From positions 248,001 to 312,000 of the forward strand of contig NZ_WVEM01000004.1 of the NCBI RefSeq assembly GCF_009847015.1: a stretch of DNA of 64,000 nucleotides, read 5' to 3'. The DNA comes from Sunxiuqinia indica. Its GTDB lineage: Bacteria; Bacteroidota; Bacteroidia; Bacteroidales; Prolixibacteraceae. Shown piece by piece: positions 7,537 through 15,571 of this stretch. Numbering within the stretch: the stretch's first letter is position 1; each line of letters opens with the position of its first letter. Under the pieces are notes generated by a model. The model saw only the letters and a list, made by a program, of their open reading frames with translations. It was not told the DNA's origin and searched no databases. Position numbers and translations under genes: made by a program.

Positions 7537-10500
7537 TCAATTTGATGTTTTTAAATAATATTCAAGTTGAAAGCGGCTATCGAGGTAACTCCCGAAGGCA
7601 TTCCATGAATCGACTTCGATTTGCACAGCGTCTCTGATGTTTTGCAAAAAAGCTACGTAGTTTATGGCGCCTTCATTGTACGCTGTGATTGCTCCCTGGC
7701 GTTGTTCTCTGGCAAGGGGAAGCGCTTCATCGCGGTAATAGTTCCACGAATTGAGCCACTTGAAAAATTCTTCCCGGGTACTGCCCAGAAAAGAATTAAA
7801 CTCAAGTTGTGTCTGCATTAAGTTTTGTCCGGCAATTTCCCGTTCAATCCTGGCAGATTGTACCCGGCCTAATTCCGGCCCGAAAACAAGGGGAATGCGG
7901 ATTCCCACTTGGTAAGAATAAAACCCGCTTTCTCCTCCCACTTTCTGTTTATTGTATCCTCCACTGAGTTTTGGTAGAAATTGCGATTTTTGCTCCCTGA
8001 TAGTTGCATCTGCCACGTTAATACGCTGCCGGGCAAAATTTAGTATTGGGTGGACGCCGGCAGTATTTGAAATTAAATCAGCAGAATTTTCCAAAGTGCT
8101 TACCGGCACTTTTGAAACAGTATAAAGCGTATCGCCGGCAAACCAAGCGTTAAGTTTTTGAAGGGCTGCGAGGTAATCGTACCAGGCCTGTTCTTTTTGT
8201 ATTTGCACCTGATTGGCTTCGTTTATTGTGGCAAGATATTCCAGTCTGGAGCTTGCCTGAGTTTCCAGCCTAAGCTCGGCTGCCCTTTTTATATCTGCAA
8301 AAACGGAATCGAGACCATTGTACACCCGGTAGTTATTCCAGGTAGCATACGCATTTCCCCAGGCGCGTTTGACTTCCCGCTCTACTTCAATTTCAGTAAG
8401 GTTAAGAGCCGATTCTGCAAGTGTAATATATTCTTCCTGCAGCTTTAATTTCGGCGAAATTCCGAACACATCGATTCCTCCCTGTTGTATGCCAATTTGG
8501 GTATAAATACCATCGGAACCGTTTCCAACTTCTTCTTTTCCGGTGAAGATTTCCGTGTTTCCCAAATCCCACGCAGTTTTTTTCAATACCTCCTGATTTT
8601 CAATCTCCAGGCGTGCCGATTGTATTTTCGGGTAACTTTCAACCGCAAGTTCACTGGCTTCCTCCAGTGTAATGGCGGGCAGGTTCCTGAAAATTGAGTT
8701 GATGGAATTTGAATTCTCCTGAGCTTTTGTTGCAGTAGGCAAACCTATTAATCCGGCAGCAATTAATAACACCATTAATGTTTTCGCTGATGCCGTTGGC
8801 TTTATCTTCTTTTTACCCCTTGATTCTACGAAAGTATAGAGTATTGGCAGTACAATAAGTGTTAATAATGTAGCCGTAAGCATGCCTCCAATAACCACAG
8901 TAGCTAACGGGCGTTGTACTTCGGCTCCTGCAGATGTTGAAAATGCCATGGGTAAAAACCCGAGTATATCTGTAGAAGCTGTAAGCATAATTGGGCGTAT
9001 TCTTTCCTTTGTACCGGTTAAAATCCGTTCTCTGATGTTAGAAACTCCTTCCATTTTCAGCGAATTAAACCGGTTGATTAAAACCAGGCCATTGAGCACT
9101 GCAACTCCAAAAAGTACAATAAACCCAACACCGGCCGAAATACTAAAAGGCATATCTCTTATCCACAAGGCATACACACCGCCAATGGCTGCCAGTGGAA
9201 TAGCAATGTAAATCATAATGGATTGTGTAAAGGATTTAAGTGCAAAGTAGAGAAGCACGAATATGAGAAAGAGTGCGATTGGCACAACAATCGATAAACG
9301 GTTTTTAGCACGCTGCAGATTTTCAAATTCTCCACCATAGGAAATATAATAGCCAGGCGGAAGTTCAAGTTCTGCATCCAGCTTTTCCTGGATATCGGTT
9401 ACTACCGATTCAACATCGCGTCCCCTGGTATTAATTCCTACATAGGTTCTGCGATAGGTATTTTCACGGGAAATCTGCATAGGGCCCGGAATATAGTCGA
9501 TATCGGCTATTTCTTTAATTGGCACCTGTGTGCCGTCGGGTAAATCAATAAAAAGCTGGCGCAGGTCGTCAATACTCTTCCGGTGGGATTCATCGAAACG
9601 GATAACCATGTCGAACCGTTTTTCCCCTTCGAAGATGGCTCCTGCTACTCCTCCGGCAAAAGCGGTGCTTACATACTCGTTGGCTTTTTGAATATCCAAT
9701 CCGTATTGGGCAATTTTTTCGCGGTTGTAGCGAACGGTCATTTGCGGCAACCCCGATGTACGCTCCGGGCTCACATCGCCTACTCCAGGAATGGTTTGAA
9801 TAATTTCAGCCATTTGCTCCGATTTCTGCGCAAGTATATCCAGGTCTTCGCCAAACAATTTTACGGCTACATCTTCACGAACCCCTGTAAGCAATTCGTT
9901 GAAACGAAGCTCAACCGGTTGGCTAAAAACAAGGTTTACACCGGTTAATTTTTCATCTAGGAGTTCTTTTATTTTGCCAATCAGCTCCTCAGTAGATTCT
10001 GCGCTTGTCCATTTATCCATGTCCTTTTCGAGGATGATAAATAAATCAGCGATATCCATGGGCATGGGGTCTGTTGGAATATCGGCCACCCCAATACGGG
10101 CCAGGGCTGTTTTTACTTCAGGAAAATTTTCCAGTAAAAGCGTTTCAATTTCGGTGGAAACATCTATTGCTTCACTCAACCCACTCCCCGGGCGAATTAA
10201 AGCCTGCATGGCAATATCCCCTTCATCTAACTGGGGCACAAATTCACCTCCCATTCGCGAAAAAGTATATACGGTAACGCTCAGTATCACGATGGATAGA
10301 ATGATAACTACGGCTTTGAAACGTAAAGCAATTTTTAAAAACGGAAGGTATACCCGATGTATACCGCCAATAATTTTCTCACTGAGCGTTTCCAGTTTCC
10401 GTTCAAATTTTCCAAACCAGTTCTTTTTGTTTTGAATCGGCTTCATAAACAGGGCCGACATCATGGGCACATACGTGAGGCAAAGAATAATGGCGCCAAT

Positions 10501-11958
10501 CATTGCAAATCCGAAGGTGTATGCCATTGGCTGAAACATTTTTCCTTCCACGCCAGTTAGAAAAAGTATGGGGGCAAAAACAATAAGGATAATGATTTGT
10601 CCGAAAAAGGCTGAACCCATCATGGTGCTTCCTGAATCATAGGCCACCTCGTCCATTGTTTTCTGGTTAAAAATATGCTTTCCGGCTTTTATACGTTTTT
10701 GTATTTCATACACCGTTCCTTCAATAATAATTACCGCGCCATCTATGATGATTCCAAAATCAATTGCTCCCAGGCTCATCAGGTTGGCCCATACATTAAA
10801 CTGTTTCATTAATATAAAAGCAAAAAGAAGCGAGAGGGGGATAGTAGTGGCAGTGATAATACCGCCCCGCAGGCTACCCAGCAATATTACCAGCGCAAAT
10901 ATCACAATCAATGCCCCTTCCAAAAGGTTTTTCTTAACGGTATCTGTGGTTCTGGCAATAAGCTCGCTGCGGTCGAGAAAAGGTTTAATTTCCAGTCCTT
11001 CGGGCAATGATTTCTGGACTTCTGTCATCCTTTCCTTTACATTCTTGATTACAGCATTCGGGTTCTCTCCACGGAGCATAAGTACCATTCCCCCAACTGC
11101 TTCATGCCCATCCTGGGTGAAAGCGCCGTACCTTACCTGGCTTCCAAAGTGAACCTTTTCAACTACGTCCCTAATCAGGATTGGGATACCATCTTCATTC
11201 CTGATGACGATATTACGGATATCATCCAGCGAACGCACCAGGCCTTCGCCACGGATAAAGTTGGCCATGTTGTTTTTTTCGATATATGCGCCCCCGGTAT
11301 TTACATTATTGCGCTGCAATGCCTCAAACACTTCAGAAATAGAAACATTGATAGCATTGAGTTTTTCGGGGTTGATGGCTATTTCATATTGCTTAACTTT
11401 CCCTCCAAAGGCATTTACCTCTATCACGCCGTCCACCATTGCCATTTGCCGTTTTACAATCCAATCTTGAATTGTACGGAGTTCAGTTGCAGAATAAACG
11501 GTGTCGTAACCGGGCATGGGTTTAATAGTATATTGATAAATTTCCCCCAGACCTGTGGTAATTGGCCCCATTGAGGGGGAACCAAATTTTTCAGGAATTT
11601 GCTCTTTTACTTCATTGAGCTTTTCCGAAACCAATTGCCGGGGCAGGTAAGTCCCCATTTTATCTTCAAATACAATGGTCACCACTGACAGGCCAAACCT
11701 TGAAATAGACCTTATTTCTGTTACCCCCGGCAAATTTGCCATTGCCAGCTCCACCGGGTAGGTCACAAATTGTTCTATGTCTTCTGTGGAAAGGTTTTCG
11801 GACACGGTAATCACCTGCACTTGGTTATTGGTAATATCCGGCACTGAACCGAGATTGACCGTTGACATGGAGTAGAGCCCCACTCCAATGAGGGCCAGCG
11901 TGAGCAGCCCCACAATAAATTTGTTTTTGATTGAAAAAGCAATGATTTTATTTATCAT
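7537..11958 (-). CDS. czcA: CzcA-type heavy-metal RND pump fused to a TolC-like outer-membrane channel
   Basis: 1473 residues, against about 1040 for ordinary CzcA. Residues 1 to about 1040 are an HME-type RND permease with two large periplasmic loops and 12 transmembrane helices; the TM4 acidic triad D400-x5-D406-x6-E413 (DFGIIIDGAVIIIE) is the CzcA type used for divalent Zn/Co/Cd, not the CusA type. A further hydrophobic segment near 1050-1070 ending in ATKAQ resembles a signal peptide, followed by a TolC-like helical domain (ITLEEASELAVESYPKI; later LPLVFGPELGRVQSA). Such fusions are known in Bacteroidota. How the two parts separate, if they do, is unclear. One operon with the adaptor gene. 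Confidence 0.93.
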   Translation of the reverse strand: MINKIIAFSIKNKFIVGLLTLALIGVGLYSMSTVNLGSVPDITNNQVQVITVSENLSTEDIEQFVTYPVELAMANLPGVTEIRSISRFGLSVVTIVFEDKMGTYLPRQLVSEKLNEVKEQIPEKFGSPSMGPITTGLGEIYQYTIKPMPGYDTVYSATELRTIQDWIVKRQMAMVDGVIEVNAFGGKVKQYEIAINPEKLNAINVSISEVFEALQRNNVNTGGAYIEKNNMANFIRGEGLVRSLDDIRNIVIRNEDGIPILIRDVVEKVHFGSQVRYGAFTQDGHEAVGGMVLMLRGENPNAVIKNVKERMTEVQKSLPEGLEIKPFLDRSELIARTTDTVKKNLLEGALIVIFALVILLGSLRGGIITATTIPLSLLFAFILMKQFNVWANLMSLGAIDFGIIIDGAVIIIEGTVYEIQKRIKAGKHIFNQKTMDEVAYDSGSTMMGSAFFGQIIILIVFAPILFLTGVEGKMFQPMAYTFGFAMIGAIILCLTYVPMMSALFMKPIQNKKNWFGKFERKLETLSEKIIGGIHRVYLPFLKIALRFKAVVIILSIVILSVTVYTFSRMGGEFVPQLDEGDIAMQALIRPGSGLSEAIDVSTEIETLLLENFPEVKTALARIGVADIPTDPMPMDIADLFIILEKDMDKWTSAESTEELIGKIKELLDEKLTGVNLVFSQPVELRFNELLTGVREDVAVKLFGEDLDILAQKSEQMAEIIQTIPGVGDVSPERTSGLPQMTVRYNREKIAQYGLDIQKANEYVSTAFAGGVAGAIFEGEKRFDMVIRFDESHRKSIDDLRQLFIDLPDGTQVPIKEIADIDYIPGPMQISRENTYRRTYVGINTRGRDVESVVTDIQEKLDAELELPPGYYISYGGEFENLQRAKNRLSIVVPIALFLIFVLLYFALKSFTQSIMIYIAIPLAAIGGVYALWIRDMPFSISAGVGFIVLFGVAVLNGLVLINRFNSLKMEGVSNIRERILTGTKERIRPIMLTASTDILGFLPMAFSTSAGAEVQRPLATVVIGGMLTATLLTLIVLPILYTFVESRGKKKIKPTASAKTLMVLLIAAGLIGLPTATKAQENSNSINSIFRNLPAITLEEASELAVESYPKIQSARLEIENQEVLKKTAWDLGNTEIFTGKEEVGNGSDGIYTQIGIQQGGIDVFGISPKLKLQEEYITLAESALNLTEIEVEREVKRAWGNAYATWNNYRVYNGLDSVFADIKRAAELRLETQASSRLEYLATINEANQVQIQKEQAWYDYLAALQKLNAWFAGDTLYTVSKVPVSTLENSADLISNTAGVHPILNFARQRINVADATIREQKSQFLPKLSGGYNKQKVGGESGFYSYQVGIRIPLVFGPELGRVQSARIEREIAGQNLMQTQLEFNSFLGSTREEFFKWLNSWNYYRDEALPLAREQRQGAITAYNEGAINYVAFLQNIRDAVQIEVDSWNAFGSYLDSRFQLEYYLKTSN

Positions 11959-11994
11959 CTCCTATTGATTTTATTTGTTATTGACTTTGTTCCA

Positions 11995-12459
11995 TTATTT
12001 TGATTCATAATACTTTTTAAAGTTTTGCTTGTTTTTGAAATAAGCAACTTCGGTTTTGTTCCTTTTTTTGAGACCAATTAAAGCATTTGCCTTTAACAGG
12101 GTATCACCCGAAACCGGGTCTGTTGCGTAGGCTGCCTCATTGAAATGATTTACCAAATGATTAAAACACGCCTGACTACAGAAATAATAGGTTTCACCTT
12201 TGTATTCCGCTTTTGCGCTTTTATGAATTTGCAGGTTGTTCCCGTTCATACATATCCAATTGGCAGGCACTTCATGTTTAAACCAGGCAATTTTACGCCA
12301 GGCAAATCTTGTGTCGCACCAGTAGGTGTAAAAAATAAGAACAGACAATAGGCTGAATAAAAGGATGCTAAAACTAATCAGCATCGTCCTGTTAAATTTT
12401 TTATTGTCAAGCTTTTGCTTTTCAAGAAGCTCCTGCTTGCTTAATCTCTTCTTTTTCAT
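11995..12459 (-). CDS. Single-pass membrane protein with TRASH/YHS-like metal-binding domain
   Basis: 154 residues. A basic N-terminus is followed by one transmembrane helix (about 28-46). The soluble part has C-M-N-G, about 22 residues, then YYFCSQACFNHLVNHF and the YHS-like tail TDPVSGDTL. C-x(~20)-C-x3-C is the TRASH pattern known to hold heavy metals in sensors and chaperones. It is 36 nt upstream of the czcA start and is likely a periplasmic metal-binding accessory of the pump; this role is inferred. Confidence 0.7.
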   Translation of the reverse strand: MKKKRLSKQELLEKQKLDNKKFNRTMLISFSILLFSLLSVLIFYTYWCDTRFAWRKIAWFKHEVPANWICMNGNNLQIHKSAKAEYKGETYYFCSQACFNHLVNHFNEAAYATDPVSGDTLLKANALIGLKKRNKTEVAYFKNKQNFKKYYESK

Positions 12460-12529
12460 GCTTAAAAGATTAAGTGATTAATATTGCCGATAAAATGCTT
12501 TACCGGGTTTAAAAAAAATCGAAAAGAAA

Positions 12530-12928
12530 TTAAGCAGAAGCGGGGGGCGCCCTTAACAAACGGCTGGAAAGGAATATTTGTTTCTGTGTGAGACTACTGA
12601 CGAAGGGGGGATAAATAACGTCATTTAATTTTGATGCTATAAGAAAGTCTTTATCGAAGCTAAAAAGGTCGAAATGGGAAATGAATGTGGCAGGAGAATT
12701 AACAACAATATCATTTGCCTTTTCAGAAATAATAAGATTAAAGGCATGGCAATGCGTATCCGGGTTTTCATTGTGTTTAACCGTATTAGTGCTTTCACAT
12801 TCTAAATTTTCTGAATGAGCTTCTACGGAATCGAAATGATGGTGATGGGGAATAACAGCATGGGCAAAAATAATTATCCCGGTAATCAGGATAAGAAATG
12901 TACCATTATATTTTTCTTTTAAGCTCAA
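12530..12928 (-). CDS. Small His-rich membrane or exported protein
   Basis: 132 residues. A hydrophobic N-terminal segment (about residues 9-24) is followed by PHHHHFDSVEAHSE and more His and Cys residues up to CHAF, giving a likely periplasmic metal-binding patch. The C-terminal half has no pattern I recognise. Similar small His-rich proteins begin metal-efflux operons in Bacteroidota. It is the first gene behind the candidate operator at 12988-13002 and has its own -7 box at 12968-12975. Confidence 0.65.
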   Translation of the reverse strand: MSLKEKYNGTFLILITGIIIFAHAVIPHHHHFDSVEAHSENLECESTNTVKHNENPDTHCHAFNLIISEKANDIVVNSPATFISHFDLFSFDKDFLIASKLNDVIYPPFVSSLTQKQIFLSSRLLRAPPASA

Positions 12929-12967
12929 GCTATTATCTGCTTTTCTTGTTATTTAAAATTATAACGG

Positions 12968-12975
12968 CAAATATA
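12968..12975 (-). promoter_or_regulatory. -7 box of the efflux-cluster promoter
   Basis: Read on the minus strand the sequence is TATATTTG, matching the Bacteroidota TAnnTTTG box, about 40 nt ahead of the His-rich gene. A TTTG lies upstream at 13004-13001 but the spacing of 25 nt is longer than the usual 19-21, so the upstream box is uncertain. The palindrome 12988-13002 sits in the spacer. Confidence 0.55.
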
Positions 12976-12987
12976 CTAAAAAGTTGA

Positions 12988-13002
12988 TGCAACCCGGTTG
13001 CA
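12988..13002. promoter_or_regulatory. Perfect 7-1-7 palindrome, probable Fur-family operator
   Basis: TGCAACC-C-GGTTGCA is a perfect inverted repeat with one central base, the geometry used by Fur, Zur and Nur dimers. It lies in the 78-bp gap between a Fur-family regulator gene and the first efflux-cluster gene, between the -7 box and the place where an upstream box would be. Repression of the cluster by the adjacent regulator is the natural reading. Only this one copy was found in the cluster. Confidence 0.6.
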
Positions 13003-13006
13003 AAGT

Positions 13007-13429
13007 TTATTTTTTGCAATTTGAACAAACTCCTTTTATTACCATATTTACGCTTTCGAGGTAAAAGCTATTGGGAAGGTTTATTGTCGGAACAGGTATG
13101 TCGTTCAAACAAAAGGTTTGATTGCATTTTGTGCAAAGGAAATGAACGTGAAGGTCTTCGGGCTGGCACTCGCAGGTTTCCTGGCACAAAGCATATTTTA
13201 CAGAACCCGAACCATCTTCAATCGAATGAATCAGTTTATTTTCCTGAAATGTTTTTAGCGTTCGATACAAAGTTGCTTTATCTGCTTTTTCAAATTTTAT
13301 TTCTAATTCAGGCAAACTAATAGCCGTTTTTTGTTCGGTCAAAACTTTAAAAACCAATTGTCGCATTGCGGTTGGCTTAATGTTTTTATCCTGTAATTTT
13401 TTATCTATTTCCTTTTTCATCTTGTCCAA
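13007..13429 (-). CDS. Fur-family metalloregulator (Zur-like)
   Basis: 140 residues: an N-terminal winged helix (IKPTAMRQLVFKVL ... ADKATLYRTLKTFQENKLI) and a C-terminal dimerisation half with LHVHFLCTKCNQTFCL and a final GVCSNCKK. The two CxxC pairs form the structural zinc site of Fur/Zur/PerR proteins; HVHF provides sensing-site ligands. The metal cannot be told from sequence, but the divalent-metal pump cluster downstream suggests zinc, cobalt or nickel. An ATG at 13420 is an alternative start. The -7 box TATCTTTG at 13452-13459 gives a short leader. Confidence 0.9.
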   Translation of the reverse strand: MDKMKKEIDKKLQDKNIKPTAMRQLVFKVLTEQKTAISLPELEIKFEKADKATLYRTLKTFQENKLIHSIEDGSGSVKYALCQETCECQPEDLHVHFLCTKCNQTFCLNDIPVPTINLPNSFYLESVNMVIKGVCSNCKK

Positions 13430-13451
13430 TATTCAACTGTTTTTATTGGCT

Positions 13452-13459
13452 CAAAGATA
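13452..13459 (-). promoter_or_regulatory. -7 box of the Fur-family regulator gene
   Basis: TATCTTTG on the minus strand, 22 nt ahead of the start codon, matches TAnnTTTG. A TTTTTG stretch lies about 23 nt further upstream, near the edge of normal spacing. Confidence 0.55.
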
Positions 13460-14094
13460 ACAATTTAGCACGGGTGTGTTGGCAAAAACGCAACCATTAA
13501 GAATCCATCAAATATGTCGTGAGTTGCCAAAGAACTAATTTTTTTTTGAATTATTGAACACTATCCAGTTGCCTCGGCATTTCTCCCTCACTGTTTCAAC
13601 CGCACCGCTGCTCATAATTCGCAGTTTATCGGTACTCCTTCAACTGTTCGGTCGAAAAGCCTTGTACACCACACGGCAAAAGAACACCTTCCATTGCATT
13701 ACAGGGATACATTTGTCTTTTGCCTCTCGCAGTAAATTTCGAATTATTGTTCCAGTGCCTCCAGCCCCTTTATTTCATTTGCTCATGCCTCGCTACTTGC
13801 ATTCAGGAGCTTTTCAGCACCGCGCACAAGAGTAACAACTTCACTTCACTATGCTCACCCTGCCTTCGTACAGACTTCGTTCCGTTACGTTCAGCCCTTA
13901 CACTTGTCTTTGCCCACGCTACTGTAATAGTTTAATAAAGCCTATTGGCCTTTTTGATAAAGGCAGAATTAATAGTTTCCTAATATTGCCAAAAGACAAA
14001 CCCTACATCATTCAAGACAAGTACTACAACGATTTAATAACCACTAATCCAAAGCCATAATTTCAACACATTATTAATTTAAAATGTACGAATT
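13460..14094. other. Non-coding gap with repeat copy A
   Basis: About 635 nt without a credible gene between the divergent regulator and DUF4099/DUF3945 genes. The open frames in it have no family resemblance and atypical composition. It contains repeat copy A (13818-13914). The minus strand is purine-rich in this part. The upstream strong promoter for the plus-strand operon was not located. Confidence 0.6.
13818..13914. repeat. Diverged 97-nt direct repeat, copy A
   Basis: Aligns without any gap to 25029-25125; a hand count gives about 75 identical of 97 positions. It starts with the core CACCGCGCACAAGAG. The two copies lie about 11.2 kb apart in the same orientation, on either side of the topoisomerase/helicase/excisionase module. 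Length conservation without indels suggests a structured RNA or protein-binding region, not a decayed gene. Confidence 0.65.
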
Positions 14095-15522
14095 ATGGAT
14101 AAAGAATTAACATCCGAAACCTTACTGGTTGCCGAAGAAAAAGAGCAAGGCAAACCGGTTGTAAAAGTAGCAACAGGGGAACTCGACAAAAACGGGACTC
14201 CCAAAACCGTATCGACCCGGGACAAAAGCAACCCGGATTTCCTGAAAATCGACCGGCATGGCAATGCGCTGGAAAATTTCTTTTCCAACTTCATGCGCCA
14301 GTGCAAAAATCCCACCCAATTTAGTTTTTTCAAAGTACCAATAAACAGTGTTTCTGAAATGAGCATCGTTATTGGCGACATCCTGAAAAACGGCTATGAA
14401 TCGGGCAAAGAACTGCTGGATGAATACCGGGTAAAACAAGAAGACTACCACAAAATGCAAAACAAAGAACAAAAGTCGGAAGAACAGAAGCAACAAACAG
14501 AAAAAACTGATGCAACACGAGCTGGCCAGGAAAAGAAACCAACAGCCATATCAGAAAACGAAGTGGACTGGGACAGCTTGCAAAAGTTGGGTGTTAGTAA
14601 AGAAATGCTGCAAAAAAGGGATTGCCTGGAAACCATGCTCAACTTTGGAAAATCCCCGCTGCTCCCTGTAAAGATGGATTTGGAAGGGATAACTGTTGAC
14701 ACGCAGGCAAGGCTGGCATTCCGTAAAGGAGAAGATGATAAACTGACTGTTGCCGTACACGGGGTACGCCAACAACCTGAACTGGACAAACCGTTTTACG
14801 GCCATCATTTTACTGATGAGGAGAAAAAGGTTTTATCGGAAACCGGCAACCTCGGAAAAGTGCTTGACCTGAAAAAGACAGACGGTTCAACGCTTCCGGT
14901 ATATGTAAGTGTCGATAAACTGACCAACGAAATAGTCGCCCTGCGAGCCGACAAGGTAAATATTCCGAACGAAATCAAAGGCGTGCGCCTGGACGATAAG
15001 CAGAAACAAGGGCTACAAGGGGGGAAAGCAGTTTTGGTGGAAAACATGACAGCCCGGAGCGGAAAAGAATTCTCGGCACATTTACAGGTCAACGCAGAAA
15101 AACGAGGGTTAGAATTCATATTTAATAACCAGGCCCAGAACCAACAAAACGACCTCCGGATTCCTTCGAAGCTTGGAGGGGTAAATCTGTCCAAACAACA
15201 GCAAGTCGACCTGAAAGCGGAAAAAACTATTTACGTGGAAGGGCTAACCGATAAAAAAGGGGAAAAATACAATGCGTACATCAAGGTAAACCCTGAAAAA
15301 GGCAAGCTTGATTTTTTCAAATGGAACCCCGATAAAGCACAGGAGAAAATACCTGACAATGCCCATCGGACACAGGAAGCTGTCAATTCACAGGGCAAAA
15401 CCAACGAAGCCACTAAAAATATAAAAAAACCTCTGAAGGCGGGACAAACCCGACCTAACGGGAAACAACAACGGGAAACAGACAAACAGCAAAAGCCCAA
15501 AGCAAAAGGGCTGAAAGTGTAA
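14095..15522 (+). CDS. DUF4099/DUF3945 domain protein of a conjugative element
   Basis: 475 residues. Residues about 20-110 are an N-terminal region of unknown fold, followed by a Gln/Lys/Glu-rich linker. About 155-250 match DUF4099 (DWDSLQKLGVSKEMLQ, then FYGHHFTDEEKKVL). Two DUF3945 repeats follow, each starting GV-x-L and ending with K-x-x-L-x-F-x-F (about 300-350 and 365-415). The tail is Lys/Gln/Pro-rich. Proteins of this type are found next to topoisomerase III in Bacteroidota elements; their role is not known. It is first in an apparent operon, 49 nt before topB. Confidence 0.85.
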   Translation: MDKELTSETLLVAEEKEQGKPVVKVATGELDKNGTPKTVSTRDKSNPDFLKIDRHGNALENFFSNFMRQCKNPTQFSFFKVPINSVSEMSIVIGDILKNGYESGKELLDEYRVKQEDYHKMQNKEQKSEEQKQQTEKTDATRAGQEKKPTAISENEVDWDSLQKLGVSKEMLQKRDCLETMLNFGKSPLLPVKMDLEGITVDTQARLAFRKGEDDKLTVAVHGVRQQPELDKPFYGHHFTDEEKKVLSETGNLGKVLDLKKTDGSTLPVYVSVDKLTNEIVALRADKVNIPNEIKGVRLDDKQKQGLQGGKAVLVENMTARSGKEFSAHLQVNAEKRGLEFIFNNQAQNQQNDLRIPSKLGGVNLSKQQQVDLKAEKTIYVEGLTDKKGEKYNAYIKVNPEKGKLDFFKWNPDKAQEKIPDNAHRTQEAVNSQGKTNEATKNIKKPLKAGQTRPNGKQQRETDKQQKPKAKGLKV

Positions 15523-15571
15523 AGACCTGAGCATCGCGAAAATAACTAAAAACAAATAACAAAAATTAAAT

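Noticed and set aside
13554-13835. Open frame of 93 codons in the gap before the DUF4099/DUF3945 gene
   Set aside because: No family resemblance and it runs into repeat copy A, whose partner at 25029 is not open in the same way.
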